Both the position numbers and the translations under genes were made by a program. Shown here piece by piece: positions 48,801 to 59,463 of a stretch of 64,000 nt of DNA. Position 1 is the first letter of the stretch, and each line of letters opens with the position of its first letter. The notes below the pieces were generated by a model that worked only from the letters and a program-made list of their open reading frames with translations, did no database searches and was not told the origin of the DNA. Origin of the DNA: Rhyacophila brunnea (lineage: Eukaryota > Arthropoda > Insecta > Trichoptera > Rhyacophilidae); assembly GCA_022495005.1 (NCBI GenBank), contig JAGYXB010001352.1:310001-374000 (forward strand), written 5' to 3'.

Positions 48801-49166
48801 CCGGGAATGCCCTAGGAGAAGATACCCAGAACTAAGGTTGCTACAGACTCAAAGTGAGCTCTGACTGAGTTTAAAGTTACTTTCTAATGCAAAGTGCCGG
48901 GGAGAGAAGAGCACAGGGAAATTATAAAAATAAAAATGATTCTAGTGTATATATAACAAAAATAATTAAGCTAATCATACGGACAGCAAAAATTATGTGA
49001 AGAGATCTTCACGCCCGCAGTATAGGTACAAACACCGACAGAACTGTCCGCCTTCAGCAGACGTAGAGCACTAAAAGACTGGATCATCGTTCTTTCAGTC
49101 TATTAGTCAGCTGAACTTGTAACAAGTCTGCTCCCCTCAGGGTAAAAAGTTTTAATGAGTATTATA

Positions 49167-50106
49167 TGTGTCGCTGAGTTTCAAAACCCGCTATAACGCT
49201 TTTTCATTATGTTGAGAAAATTAACAAAAACTTTTTGAACTAAAAGGGTTTTTGAATGTTTCAGTCAATGACATATTAAATGGACGACTCACTTCATACC
49301 CGGCGCGCACGAGAAATTGTGCATGAAAGTCATTCACAGATGTATAGGTAGATGTCACGTGACCATTGATGTATCCGTTTCCATTATGCGATGCAAGCTT
49401 CGAGAATTTATAGTAATATAACCTTTATTGTAATGGCGTATTAGTGTCATGACTCATTGCGTTAGAAACAGATTCTCGGTTACTTACGACTTCTCGGAGA
49501 TTAGACGCAAGTGAGCTCAGCGAATCACAGGCGACTGACTGTCCAATGGTTCCTGTCATTCAATTGCATTGAATAAACATTCATCAATATCTTAAAATGG
49601 CATTTTATAAATAATAAATAATACTAACACATGCAAAGTGATATCCCATCTCTCTTGGAGTGTTTAGTAGATTTTTTTACAATTTTTAACTAGGCACATT
49701 GGCATTTTGTAACACAATAATAACGGTGGAGTCGAAACCTGACAGTCAGAAATTTTGTATGGGCAGACCCAGCGGTGTCGCCAGACCGCTTGCAAGCAGA
49801 ATGTTCATTTGAGCGTAGGATACCGATATTAAAATATGAATTTCGCCATCCGGCAGAGCCGACACAAAGTGAGTGTCATTTTATTTTCTAGATGCTTCGT
49901 CCATATTAATGTCATTGGTTTCAGTAGTGTTATAGCGGAATTTGATAGACACATTGATTTTGTTTCATAAATGACAGTTAATCGTAGCGGCATTTGAAAG
50001 AGGCGATAAAATTTTCATGTAGAGATTTTAATGACGAATCCAACGATATATAGATCTTAATTATTTCAAAAAAGTGTTATAGCGGGTTTTGAAACCCAGC
50101 GACACA
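49167..50106. mobile_element. TA-flanked MITE family G, split by another element
   Basis: The same element as 37371-37650, with TA at 49165-49166 and 50107-50108. A 654-bp element (49265-49918) plus a 6-bp duplication is inserted after GAATGTTTCAG. The intact copy gives the empty site. Confidence 0.9.
49265..49918. mobile_element. Element family H with 6-bp TSD, copy 1, 654 bp
   Basis: Termini TCAATGACATATTAAATGGA and inverse CCATATTAATGTCATTGG. Flanked by TTTCAG at 49259-49264 and 49919-49924; the empty site in the MITE at 37371-37650 has TTTCAG once. There is no coding capacity. Confidence 0.88.
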
Positions 50107-50334
50107 TATTATGTACTTATGTAAATGTAAAAAAATAAGAAGTTTTAAAATAATTGTCATTTTCATTATTAATTCTATTAAACAAAATTTACGACAGTAA
50201 ATCGTCTCATTATTTGCTTCTTCTGTCAAAAAGGTGAGGTTATTAATTATCACTCGGCAGTGTTGCCATATTTCAAATAATACCAGTGTTGCAAAGTATC
50301 AAAATATACTATTTTCATTGGATTTTAGGACGAA

Positions 50335-50460
50335 AATTTAATAATAAAAACATCCGGAGCAGTGGAGCACTACAAATTTTCGGTGCTCCGTGTAAAATTC
50401 CATTGCTCCAGTGCTCCGTGCTCCTGCTCCGAGCTCCGCTCCAACGCTCTGGTGTAAATT
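50335..50460. repeat. GGAGC/GCTCC low-complexity block
   Basis: Dense GCTCC and GGAGC motifs follow a CAGTGTTGC-type end at about 50312. Similar sequences occur in hAT-like nonautonomous elements; the boundaries could not be fixed. Confidence 0.45.
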
Positions 50461-51319
50461 ACTAATTTGCCGTATATTTCATACTACTTTTCTAATTTCA
50501 ATCGAAATATTATTTCTTCAAATATACCAACCAATGTGTTAGGAAAGTTATTATAAAAATAATATTAATTTTTAGTGAATAAAAATTTGTAAAATATACA
50601 TCGCCGTTTCCCAGCTGATCTGTCTGTCAACTGCAACTGAACGGCCAACTAAACTAATCGTCTAAATACACCGACGTTTCAAAACTGAACGGACCAAAAA
50701 ATCTCAACTACACGGACAACAGAATTGACGTCTAAAAGGATCTTTAGTTCAGTCAATGAGTGCTCAAAAGATGGGTGTAGTGTGAGTACATGGAATATGC
50801 GAGAATTTTTGACTTCAGGACTTTGTTAGGAGTAGTTAGTAAGCAGGGACGGCTCGGCAAAGGGTGCACTGATCTCCCAAATTATTATGTAATAATATGT
50901 ACGTATTCAAATACCTACATATTGTAATAATTAATTATTGTAAAATATCCTTAATTTGTTGCCCATCCTCTACGCGCATCCACGTATTTCTGGCGTATTT
51001 TTGTCCGGCCGCTGAGCTGGATGTAGGAGCATGTACGTCTTTCATAGTATTTGTTGAATGTTCGAAAGAGGACCTGCACTGCCCGTCCGTAGATGGTTTT
51101 TTTGCATGCTGCCGATATGTAAGCTCAATGAACGTACAATTTTTACCTTCTTTTGTGCAGTGTTCTGCCTCCGAGTGCTTCTAAGCATAACTAACAGATG
51201 GCGCATTTGATTGGCGCGTTTATAATAATATTATTGTACGTACGCGCCTATGAAGTAGGTAAAAGTTTCCCGCGCAGTATTTAAAAATACTAGGTATATT
51301 ATTATTTCACACGTTATGA

Positions 51320-51713
51320 CCAATGACATTATTAATGGACAACACACTCAGTACAGTAGCTAGCAAGTAAATTCTCACATTGCGACATTCGCACATGTAT
51401 AGATAGACGTCATGTGACAAAATTTCACAATTTCCATTAAGCGATATCACTCATCGGGAATTTATAGCAATATCACCTTTATTGTAATGGTGTTAGAACA
51501 GTGTTTCTAATGTCAATGTTCATTTGAGAGAGCGATATTGATATTAAAATATGAATTATGCCATTCGGCAGACCCGACAAGAAGCATCGGGAATTTATAG
51601 CAATATCACCTTTATTGTAATGGCGTTAGAACAGATTATGCCATTCGGCAGACCCGACAAAAAAGTGAGTGTCATTTTTTTTCCAGATGCTTCGTCCATA
51701 TTAATGTCATTGG
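51320..51713. mobile_element. Element family H with 6-bp TSD, copy 2, 394 bp
   Basis: Termini CCAATGACATTATTAATGGA and inverse CCATATTAATGTCATTGG, flanked by TTATGA at 51314-51319 and 51714-51719. It contains an internal duplication of GGGAATTTATAGCAATATCA onward (about 51458 and 51589). Confidence 0.88.
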
Positions 51714-52461
51714 TTATGACCTTATGCGCCATATTAATATTGAATCAATCAAAATATCGATTAGAGATTAGATTGTGATCATTAAGTTAGATACAACAAT
51801 CTCACCATACAAATACCGATTTTATAATTATTTTACATTTCTAAATTAAACACTAAATAATTTTAATATAAATCTACAGCAAAGTAAGTCAGTAACATAA
51901 TACATATAATATACCTACTTATACTTACTATTATTTTTGACGTTGAATGTCTTTCAAATCAGTCCCATTTGGAGTGCAATTCTGGAGTTGAGGTGTACAA
52001 AGGTAGTAGCAAAGTTTTAGCACAAGTGATATCCCGTTGGAAAATTAATGATCCATGCCTAGTATTTATAAAAATGATACAGCGCGTATATGAGAATAAT
52101 GTGGGATGACAAATGAGGATTTTGCAGCTTTTTCTCAATGACACATGTCTAAAATACTTACATCAGTTACGATTTATGGAAGTTAGGAGTGACAAATGTG
52201 GGTACTATGTCAGCGTATATGAAGTGTAATTAAAAAATCGAAAAGAGTGTGTACCTATTGCCTTTTGCATCATACTTATCATACCAGAGGCTTGAACTTT
52301 GTAACTTTGGCAACAAATAAATGCTGTCTGTGACTGTAAGCGTCGTTTAGCATACGCCTACCTCCACCACGAAGGCTATTGTAGATTTTTTTGCAAAACC
52401 ACGAAAAGGAAAATGCATGTCTTTATTTGCACTCCCTAATTTTATTATCACCGGCCACCAC

Positions 52462-52539
52462 TGTTAAAAGTAAACATACTTCTAGTCCCCGCCCCTGGAA
52501 TGTTAAAAGTAAACATACTTCTAGTCCCCGCCCCTGGAA
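52462..52539. repeat. Perfect 2 x 39-bp tandem repeat
   Basis: The unit starting TGTTAAAAGTAAACATACTT and ending CCCGCCCCTGGAA occurs at 52462-52500 and 52501-52539 with no difference, so the duplication is recent or an assembly artefact. Confidence 0.9.
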
Positions 52540-52974
52540 GGTGAGCTAAACATGGGAGGAGGGTCGAAAGGTCCCATTTTTTGGTTTTTCGCTTATATCT
52601 CAGAAACGGTGCATGTAGAAAAAAATGTTTCAAAAAAAAATGAAAGCTATCATTATACTATTCTTTTTGTTTGGAACCAATGAAAGATATGAAAATTTAA
52701 TAACCTAAATATAACCCAAAAATATTTAAAGGCCATTCAACAACTGGTGATATAATATACATATTTTGTCATCCACTGCTTGTCATCAAATAAATCCACT
52801 GCTGGATGAAGGCATAGCTAATCTAATTCCATTCCTCTGGTAATATAGTAATTACGGTAATTTTTAATTAACTATTTCTTTTATTCAACGAATAAATCAC
52901 AAGGTTTTAAGAATGTTCCATTCTAATTATTGAACATACATAATTTTGAAAACACTTCTGAGAAAATATATACC

Positions 52975-53048
52975 TGGCAGGAATCAAGCCTGCGTCTCTT
53001 GGGTATTGTGCCCTCTGAATTACCACTATGCTACGACTGCCATGCTTA
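52975..53048 (-). mobile_element. tRNA-derived SINE head (minus strand)
   Basis: The minus strand reads AGCATAGTGGTAATTCAGAG (A-box-like) and later GGCTTGATTCCTGCCAGGTA (B-box-like), about the spacing of a tRNA. The flanking AT sequence (TTTTATTCAACGAATAA) is repeated at about 52875 and 53240, which suggests insertion into an older repeat. It is not a canonical tRNA. Confidence 0.55.
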
Positions 53049-53298
53049 ATTGCGACAAATTTTAGCTATTGGACTTTTTAATACCTGCTCACAAGCGCAC
53101 TCCAAATTAAGTTACGGTAGACGATCGGTTTTTGTATTCTAAATAAAAGTATTTATTACTTTAATTACTAATCAACGTCACGGATCACTCCAATATTTTC
53201 TGTTGTAACTTGAACTTGCTAATAATTTTAATTAACTATTTCTTTTATTCAACGAATAATTCACGAGATTTTAAGAATGTATATTGGTTATAATATTT

Positions 53299-53488
53299 GC
53301 GGCTCTCGTGGTGCAGTGCGTAAGGCGCTGGCCTTCCATCCTGGAGCTCCGGGTTCGATTCCCAGTGAGGTGAAAATGTATTTACATAATCTAATATGTA
53401 AATTCCTCAAGCCTGGGAGTTTTACCACTGTTATTGGGCTTCACGGCCTGTTGTGGTGCTTAATAAAGAAACAAATAAATAAATAAAA
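53299..53488 (+). mobile_element. tRNA-derived SINE, near full length
   Basis: The head GGCTCTCGTGGTGCAGTGCG..AAGGCGCTGG is a pol III A box, and CTCCGGGTTCGATTCCCAGT a B box. An unrelated body follows, then a (AAAT)n tail to 53488. ATAATATT occurs on both sides (about 53287 and 53491), a possible TSD. An open frame across it is not a gene. Confidence 0.8.
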
Positions 53489-54789
53489 ATAATAATATTA
53501 TTTCTCTAAGTGTTTTCAAAATTATATATGTTCAATATAATTTTTATTAAATTAATTTCACAATTTTACTAACACTTACTAGGCCCCAGGAATTTATTAC
53601 TTACAGCAATAATTATAAGTTATTTCAATGAAATTATTTATATCGTCACCGTTTTGCAAGTTCTACAAAATTTAATAGAATCAGTCTAGCCCTTAATATA
53701 AATAAAATCCTGCATTTTTTTATACCTACATTAATTCTATAAGCAAGCCAAGTAAAACCTAGCGTCATTATAAATTCTATACTTAGTCAATTTAAAAAAT
53801 ACTTAGAAGCAAGCTGTAATTTTAAAGCCAATCAATAGCAAACGATTTTGTAGTTACCTATATAACTTAAAACAATTGTCAGCACAATATTTTAGATGCC
53901 AAAAATAGTAATTATTAAAACCTATCATTTTTAATATTATTACCTACATTTCATCCAATTTTGACCAATATTGGAAGCAAAGTTCCCAGCCATACAATGT
54001 ACCTAATACCTAAAATATCTGATTTGAGAATATTTTGAAAAAAAAAATGTATTTGTATACCTAGTTCAAATATTTCAAAATATGTAGCTAACAAGCAAAG
54101 AAATGCAGAAGGTAATAATAATTCCAAGAAATTCACAGCCTCTTTCCAAAGCATGTACCTAGAAAAGGTCTGAAATATGACACTTGAGGTACCTACTTAC
54201 AAGCCAGGTACATATGCCAAAGGCTGTTTTTGTCATTTTTCAGAGATAGAATAATTGTGAATTGTTTGTTGTGTATTATTACTACCTACTCTGCCCTACC
54301 AGACCCTAATAGGGTCAGTCGGTTTTCGAACTCTCGAGGAGCGTGACGTCGGCCGTGGCGTCGCGCTCGCCGACGTCACCGCGATTTTAAATTTAATTAT
54401 TTTTTTTTTTAAATATTTTCTACGCTGTACTACTTGACTGTAAATGTATTCCGACAAATAAACGCCCTGTTTTCGCCTATAATTCCGCGTTGTCAATCAA
54501 CATAAGCATGTCCCCGAAAGAAGCCAGCAGACGATATCACCGTGACTGACATTACATCATCATCAGGGGGGGTCCAGCGCTCTTACCTACCCCCCCCCCC
54601 CTTTCGGAGGTGACAGTATATTATAGTAACATATAGATGGTATTTTGATATCGAGAGGGTAATGTTTTTTTACAGTTGGCTACACATAGTTTGTTTCTAT
54701 GTTATATACTATGCATTATGGTCTTGCACGACGGTTTGAAAGATGCATGCTCACATAAGGTGATTGAAAAAAACCGTCACGTCATTTCT

Positions 54790-56111
54790 TTGTGGGGAAT
54801 TTTCTCAAAAAGAGAGACAGGAAATATTCAATAATTTCTGGAAGATGCCTACATGGCCAATAGGGTATAGGCGAGAATTTATTTAAAAGTTGGATAAACA
54901 ACTACAAACGTCTCGATGACAGTGACCAATTGAAAGCAACAATGACAGGTAATAAGAATCTGACTGAAGATAAATAATTGGTAGTGCAACCAAAAATCAA
55001 AACGGGAGAGATTTGTGGAAAAATGTTACATTATGGTTGGATCTAATTCCAAAGTTCCCAGCCATTATTGCAGAGAAAATACCTCCAGGGTGTATGTGGA
55101 ATCGTGTTTCCGATCCAAAATACAAATGCATGATGAATATAAAAAATGGTCTCTGGAAAATGGTCATAAAGCAGCAGAATATACTCCAGTATATTTACCA
55201 CCAAAAAATCAGTATCCACCAACCACGTAAAGATCAGTGTGCCATCACTGCCATCTGCTGTAGTTATAAAATGAAGAATGTTTCAGAAATGGAATACAAT
55301 AGCCACATTATTAAAAAAAAAAAGAAAGATGCTAGAAGACCAAAAATGAAATGAAGGAGAGTACCAGAAGTATTACTGGACGGTTAGTAATCACAATGGA
55401 TGTCCAAAGTGTGCTGCTATGTCCAAAACACGGGCACAAATGTATTATAAACAAAAACTGCAACTACACAATTGCACCCATATACATTCCTAATAATGTA
55501 TCTTCTAATGAATTTGTCTCATCTCATCGAAAGCAGGACAATACAATGAAATAATTCTAATATCGGATGGATGTGGATATCAAAACCGAAATAAATTATT
55601 CGCTACTGCTCTGTCATATCTTTAGAGAGAGAAAACATCGAGATTCAACAGCTTTTTCTGGAAAAAGGCCACATCATGATGAAGGCCGATAGTGCACATG
55701 CCACCTAAGAAAAGTATTTTAAGCCTCCAATATATTCACCATCTGATTATATAGCACGTATGCGGCTAGCAAGACCAAAACAACCTTATAAAATTAATGT
55801 CATTGATTTTAAATTTTTAAGAATTATGGATAAGATTAAATCTGGATTAAGTTCAATCAGACCAGGAAAACGAATCGGAGATCCTGTTGTATATGATATT
55901 AAAATGTTACAGTATCTACCAGATGGAACAATCTTTTACAAATTCAACTTTATCAGTGCAACCGTTTGATTGCCTTTGTAATATATATAATGAATCATTG
56001 CCAATATGGAAGTCGAAATACATACATCTTCAGGAATTAAAAAGTGTAATAGAGAAAGATCACCATTATTTCTACGATAACCTAACATTTAAACCTGCTA
56101 ATAGAAAGTAA
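54790..56111 (+). pseudogene. Decayed DDE-like (DUF7869-type) transposon protein
   Basis: Fragments in successive frames spell a protein family found in many insects with no assigned function: RQEIFNNFWK near 54830, SKVPSHYCRENTSRVYVES near 55050, MDVQSVLLCPK near 55400, SDGCGYQNRN near 55570, LEKGH..MKADSAHAT near 55660, and SIRPGKRIGDPVVYDIKMLQ near 55855. The pattern D..., DGCxxQN, GHxxxxADS resembles an RNase H-fold (DDE-like) nuclease core. Several frameshifts and stops break it. It is probably a transposon relic; the termini were not found. Confidence 0.65.
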
Positions 56112-56781
56112 ACGAACTTATAAATATAATATCATCTCACTATTGCATTAATAATTAATAAAATGATATTGCAATTTATCACTAACGCACTATGTATATT
56201 TTAACTATTATTTATGTAACAGTTTTTCATGAATTTATTATTATTCACATTTTGATGAATAAATTAAACTATGTGTATTTACAAAACGATCAAAACAACT
56301 TATGTGACATCACAAACTGTATTTTTATTAATTTGTATTAAAAATAAAAGATTTTTGTAAACAAAATAATAATCTGAGACCATTTTCTGATTATAATAAA
56401 GCATTCTTCATAATTTTAATGGTTAAATATAACATTATTTTTTTATTCAGTTTTATAAGGATATTTGAGAAAATCTCCTGCACAATTTGAGAAAGTGCAC
56501 ATAGATGGTTTTGCTAAAACAGTGACGATATGTGGATTGTGTGTGCCCACTTATGGAAATAATTTTAGTAGGTAAAAAATACTCCTGAAAAACTGTGTGG
56601 GAACTACTTTCCCATAGTATGATTATGGGAAATACTTAATATGATAAAAAAACTAGCTAAATTGTATGTGGAAAAAATATCACTGACTTAAATCCAACAC
56701 CTTGTCATTAGGACGCCATAGCAGTCTACATGACCTATCGCAACAGATGGCTGTCGCCAGCTGGCTTTGCTAGCTATTTTA

Positions 56782-57877
56782 TCTCTATATATATAAAAAT
56801 CTCGTGTCACGAGTTTGTGATCGAACTCCTCCGAAATGGCTCGACCGATTTTTATGATTTTTTTAATGTATATTTGTTAGGTATGAGAATAGGTCAACAA
56901 GTATATTTCATACCGCTAGGTGATTAGGGTATCTCTATCCAGAAAATTTTTCTTTTATTTTTTTGACAATTTTTTTTTGTATTTTTTTTATTATTTGGCA
57001 TAAAAAAATCTTTTCGTTCCTTCGTCTCGCATTCGAGTACGAGCCAGATATTGAATATTCCGCTCATCCGAAAGTGCTGATTGGTGCTATGGACAAAGAA
57101 TACTGCGGCAAATGGTCAACAATTCCATTCTACGTTCAAAATCAAAGGCCAAGTATACCACAAAGTAGGCTCATTGCTGCCAATGCCAAACGAACCACAT
57201 ACATTTTTACAAATCTACTTCATGGGCGGCGGTGAGGACATCAATCATGTGGATGCACGTTGCGGCTACAATAGCCTCAATTTGCCTAATGCCAGGCGCA
57301 TCGTCGGCGAACTGGACGCCCTGTTGAATGAGCACAATGAATTATTGAAATTCTTCAAAGCACACATGCACGAATTGCAAAGTGACAATCACGCTATTGT
57401 CATCAATACTGATAAAACACCAGCTGGAGAGCACGTGCGTCGATTCAATGTGCCTGTTGTTGACGACATTGCTGGAATCATGGTTGGCGACCGCACATCG
57501 ACGCGAGAAATCGTGATTCGAAGAAGAAACAATAATCTGGAGTTCATCGCTGACACACACCGTTCATACGACGCTCTCCAATATCCGCTAATTTTCTGGA
57601 AGGGACAAGACGGATATTGCATAAACATTAAACAACGAGATCCTGTCACAGGTAATTCATTCATTATGAACATCATTACTCATTTTGAATTGAGAAAATG
57701 AATGGTTGATGTTTTTTTGTTTTTATCGGCGGTCATCGTCTACAGCGCTCTATTCCTCTTTCTGTCATAGATCCCATCCCCACACACTTACGATACATTC
57801 ATTATTTTTTATTTAACAACCAAAATATTCACTAGAAATAATTTATATGGCAGAAGAACGTTTGCCGGGTCAGCTAG
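56782..57877 (+). mobile_element. Helitron, internally deleted, 1096 bp
   Basis: Starts with the typical TCTCTATATATATAAAAATC after an A, and ends CGTTTGCCGGGTCAGCTAG followed by T, so it sits between A and T as Helitrons do. A short GGCA...TGCC hairpin precedes the CTAG end. Inside is one fragment of the Rep/helicase protein, with the HUH nuclease and helicase regions missing. No TSD is expected. Confidence 0.9.
57047..57701 (+). pseudogene. Helitron_like_N fragment of Helitron Rep/helicase
   Basis: An open frame from 57081 encodes FKIKGQVYHKVGSLLPMP, FLQIYFMGGGED, TDKTPAGEHVRRFNVP, VIRRRNNNLEFIADTHRSYD and ALQYPLIFWKGQDGY, the standard blocks of the N-terminal Helitron domain. A frame change near 57100 cuts off the preceding EYSAHPKVLIGAMDKE part. 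It ends about where the HUH domain should follow. Confidence 0.9.
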
Positions 57878-58019
57878 TATTATTATAAAAAGTAGTTTAA
57901 GAGGTCAAGAAAATTTTAGCGATGAAACAATAATAGAAGAACGCATTAAGATAAGAGACAGGTTTGTTCTCAAAAAAGAGATAAATAGATTAACAGTTAA
58001 TAAGATGGATTCAGTATAG

Positions 58020-59005
58020 CAGTGGTTTCTAAACTTTATGTTACTACGCCTCCCTTTTAAAAAAATCCAATCTTGGCGCCTTTCCCCCTTTATTTCATTA
58101 AATAATACAGACACCTTTTTAAATAGTCAACAATGTACCTACTAATACAAACATGAAAAAAAATATATTAAAATGAACAAGGTTTTCCTACTTATACGTC
58201 TTATTGTAGTCATTTTTAAATTAATTTGTTTTTCATGCGACGAATGTGCTTGTTTATTTGCACAATAAATTTCAATAGTAGTCAATCCAAATTCATCATC
58301 GTTCATTCGATTCTATCATGGGCCCCACATCCTGAAGCGGGCCCCGAGGCCAATATCTTTCAACCACATACTTAAAATATTTAATAGTCCAGAAACAAAA
58401 CAGCGTTTTGAACATTCAGAAACATTTTTTACTATTAATTAAATAATGTGAAAAGTGCATTAGCAAACTAACCAAGAACTCGGTAAATAGATTTTTGTTT
58501 GCTTCAATATATCTGGCGTAGAAATCATTTAAAAGTGGAGACATGGCGAACTTATTTTTTTTTTGTAATTTTGATTTCCAAAGCTCCAATTTTTTATGAA
58601 TGCCTTCACTTTGTTTTTTTAAATCAGTGAATGCATTAGTGGTCCTTGCATTGATTTATTGATTTGTTCACTCAGTTTTTTTTTTAAATTCCAACCAAAT
58701 AGGTTAAACAACAAAATTATCATTCCTAAACAATAATTTGCCTCAAATTTCAAAATTATGATTTGACCCTTTTATTTAATTTTTTCACGAGATAGTCAGC
58801 GTGCTCCACAATAGTATAGAAGTGAGGTATTATAAAATTAGTCTCCATATTTTCAGATAGGTTTGCAAACAACCTATTATAGGACAGTTTTTTTGGGTAG
58901 TTTATAACTAGCGGCCGTTTTATAAACTATGCATTTGCAAACTGCAAACCTGTGGCTACATTAATTGTGTTGAACTTTTCGCGCATCCCAGTTTGGAAAT
59001 CTCTG
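58020..59005 (-). mobile_element. hAT element with decayed transposase and perfect 8-bp TSD
   Basis: The left end CAGTGGTTTCTAAACT and right end (inverse CAGAGATTTCCAAACT) form hAT termini. The exact TSD CAGTATAG is at 58012-58019 and 59006-59013. On the minus strand, pieces resemble the C-terminal half of ZBED5/FAM200-like hAT transposases (LSRxK, KKLELWKSKLQ, SPLLNDF), with many frame breaks. The R1-clade LINE begins only a few bases beyond its TSD. Confidence 0.88.
58320..58860 (-). pseudogene. hAT transposase relic (ZBED5/FAM200-like)
   Basis: Minus-strand fragments recall this family: a LSREKIK block near 58795, LFNLFGWNLKKKLSEQINQ near 58660, KLELWKSKLQKKNKFAMSPL near 58560, then a hydrophobic end. 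Stops and frameshifts are frequent. The order matches the C-terminal half of the family, so the N-terminal zinc finger and first catalytic region are deleted. Confidence 0.6.
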
Positions 59006-59033
59006 CAGTATAGAGTAGTGTCCTACTAATTTG

Positions 59034-59463
59034 AAGGCGTTTGGCCATGCATCTGAGGGTTACGCTGGAACCAAACTGAGTCACAAAGCGGGACCGAAGA
59101 CCGAACGTTGTCATATGATAATGTCGATGCCGGGAAAGGCTCGATAGGTGCTGCTTAATGATGGCAGACTTTTCATGGGGTGGAATTCGTTCCCTGTGCG
59201 TGACTTTTGCGGAGTTGTCAAGTGTGCAAAGTGCCACTTGTACGGACACATGGCGAAGGGTTGCAACGCTAAGGTTACAACGTGCGGCCACTGCACTAGG
59301 GCATGACAGAGCGGACTGCCCCATCGCTGATGAACCGGGCAAGTGCCCTGCGTGCACGTGCTACAAGAAGCCTAACGGCCACTTGGTCACCGACCCCGAC
59401 TGTCCCGCGCGCCTACACACTATTGAGGAGGAAAGAAGCCGCACTGATTACTGTCCGCAATGA
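59034..59463 (+). pseudogene. R1-like ORF1 (gag) C-terminal part
   Basis: Opens directly after the TSD and reads to a TAG near 59140, then continues in frame with LLNDGRLFMGWNSFPVRDF and a zinc knuckle CAKCHLYGHMAKGC (CX2CX4HX4C). A base loss near 59306 shifts the frame within the second knuckle (CGHC..HDRADC). The final CPACTCYKKPNGH segment and the stop at 59461-59463 follow. ORF1 of this clade binds RNA. Confidence 0.85.

Noticed and set aside
48646..48864. Open frame in the GC-richer patch at 48.7 kb
   Set aside because: The peptide has no recognisable family, and part of the DNA recurs at the window start, so a repeat is more likely.
53299..53372. Possible true tRNA gene
   Set aside because: The A and B boxes are good, but the acceptor and anticodon stems do not pair well and a SINE body with A-rich tail follows.
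53277..53486. 69-codon open frame
   Set aside because: Lies across a tRNA-derived SINE with pol III boxes; not protein coding.
54295..54420. CpG-rich stretch near ACGTCGG..GACGTC considered as an LTR or promoter
   Set aside because: No second LTR, primer-binding site or coding region was found, so it was not called.
54587..54602. Long C homopolymer (also at 3662-3675, and G run near 2540)
   Set aside because: Simple homopolymers, possibly with uncertain length in the assembly. A functional quadruplex is not supported by anything else.
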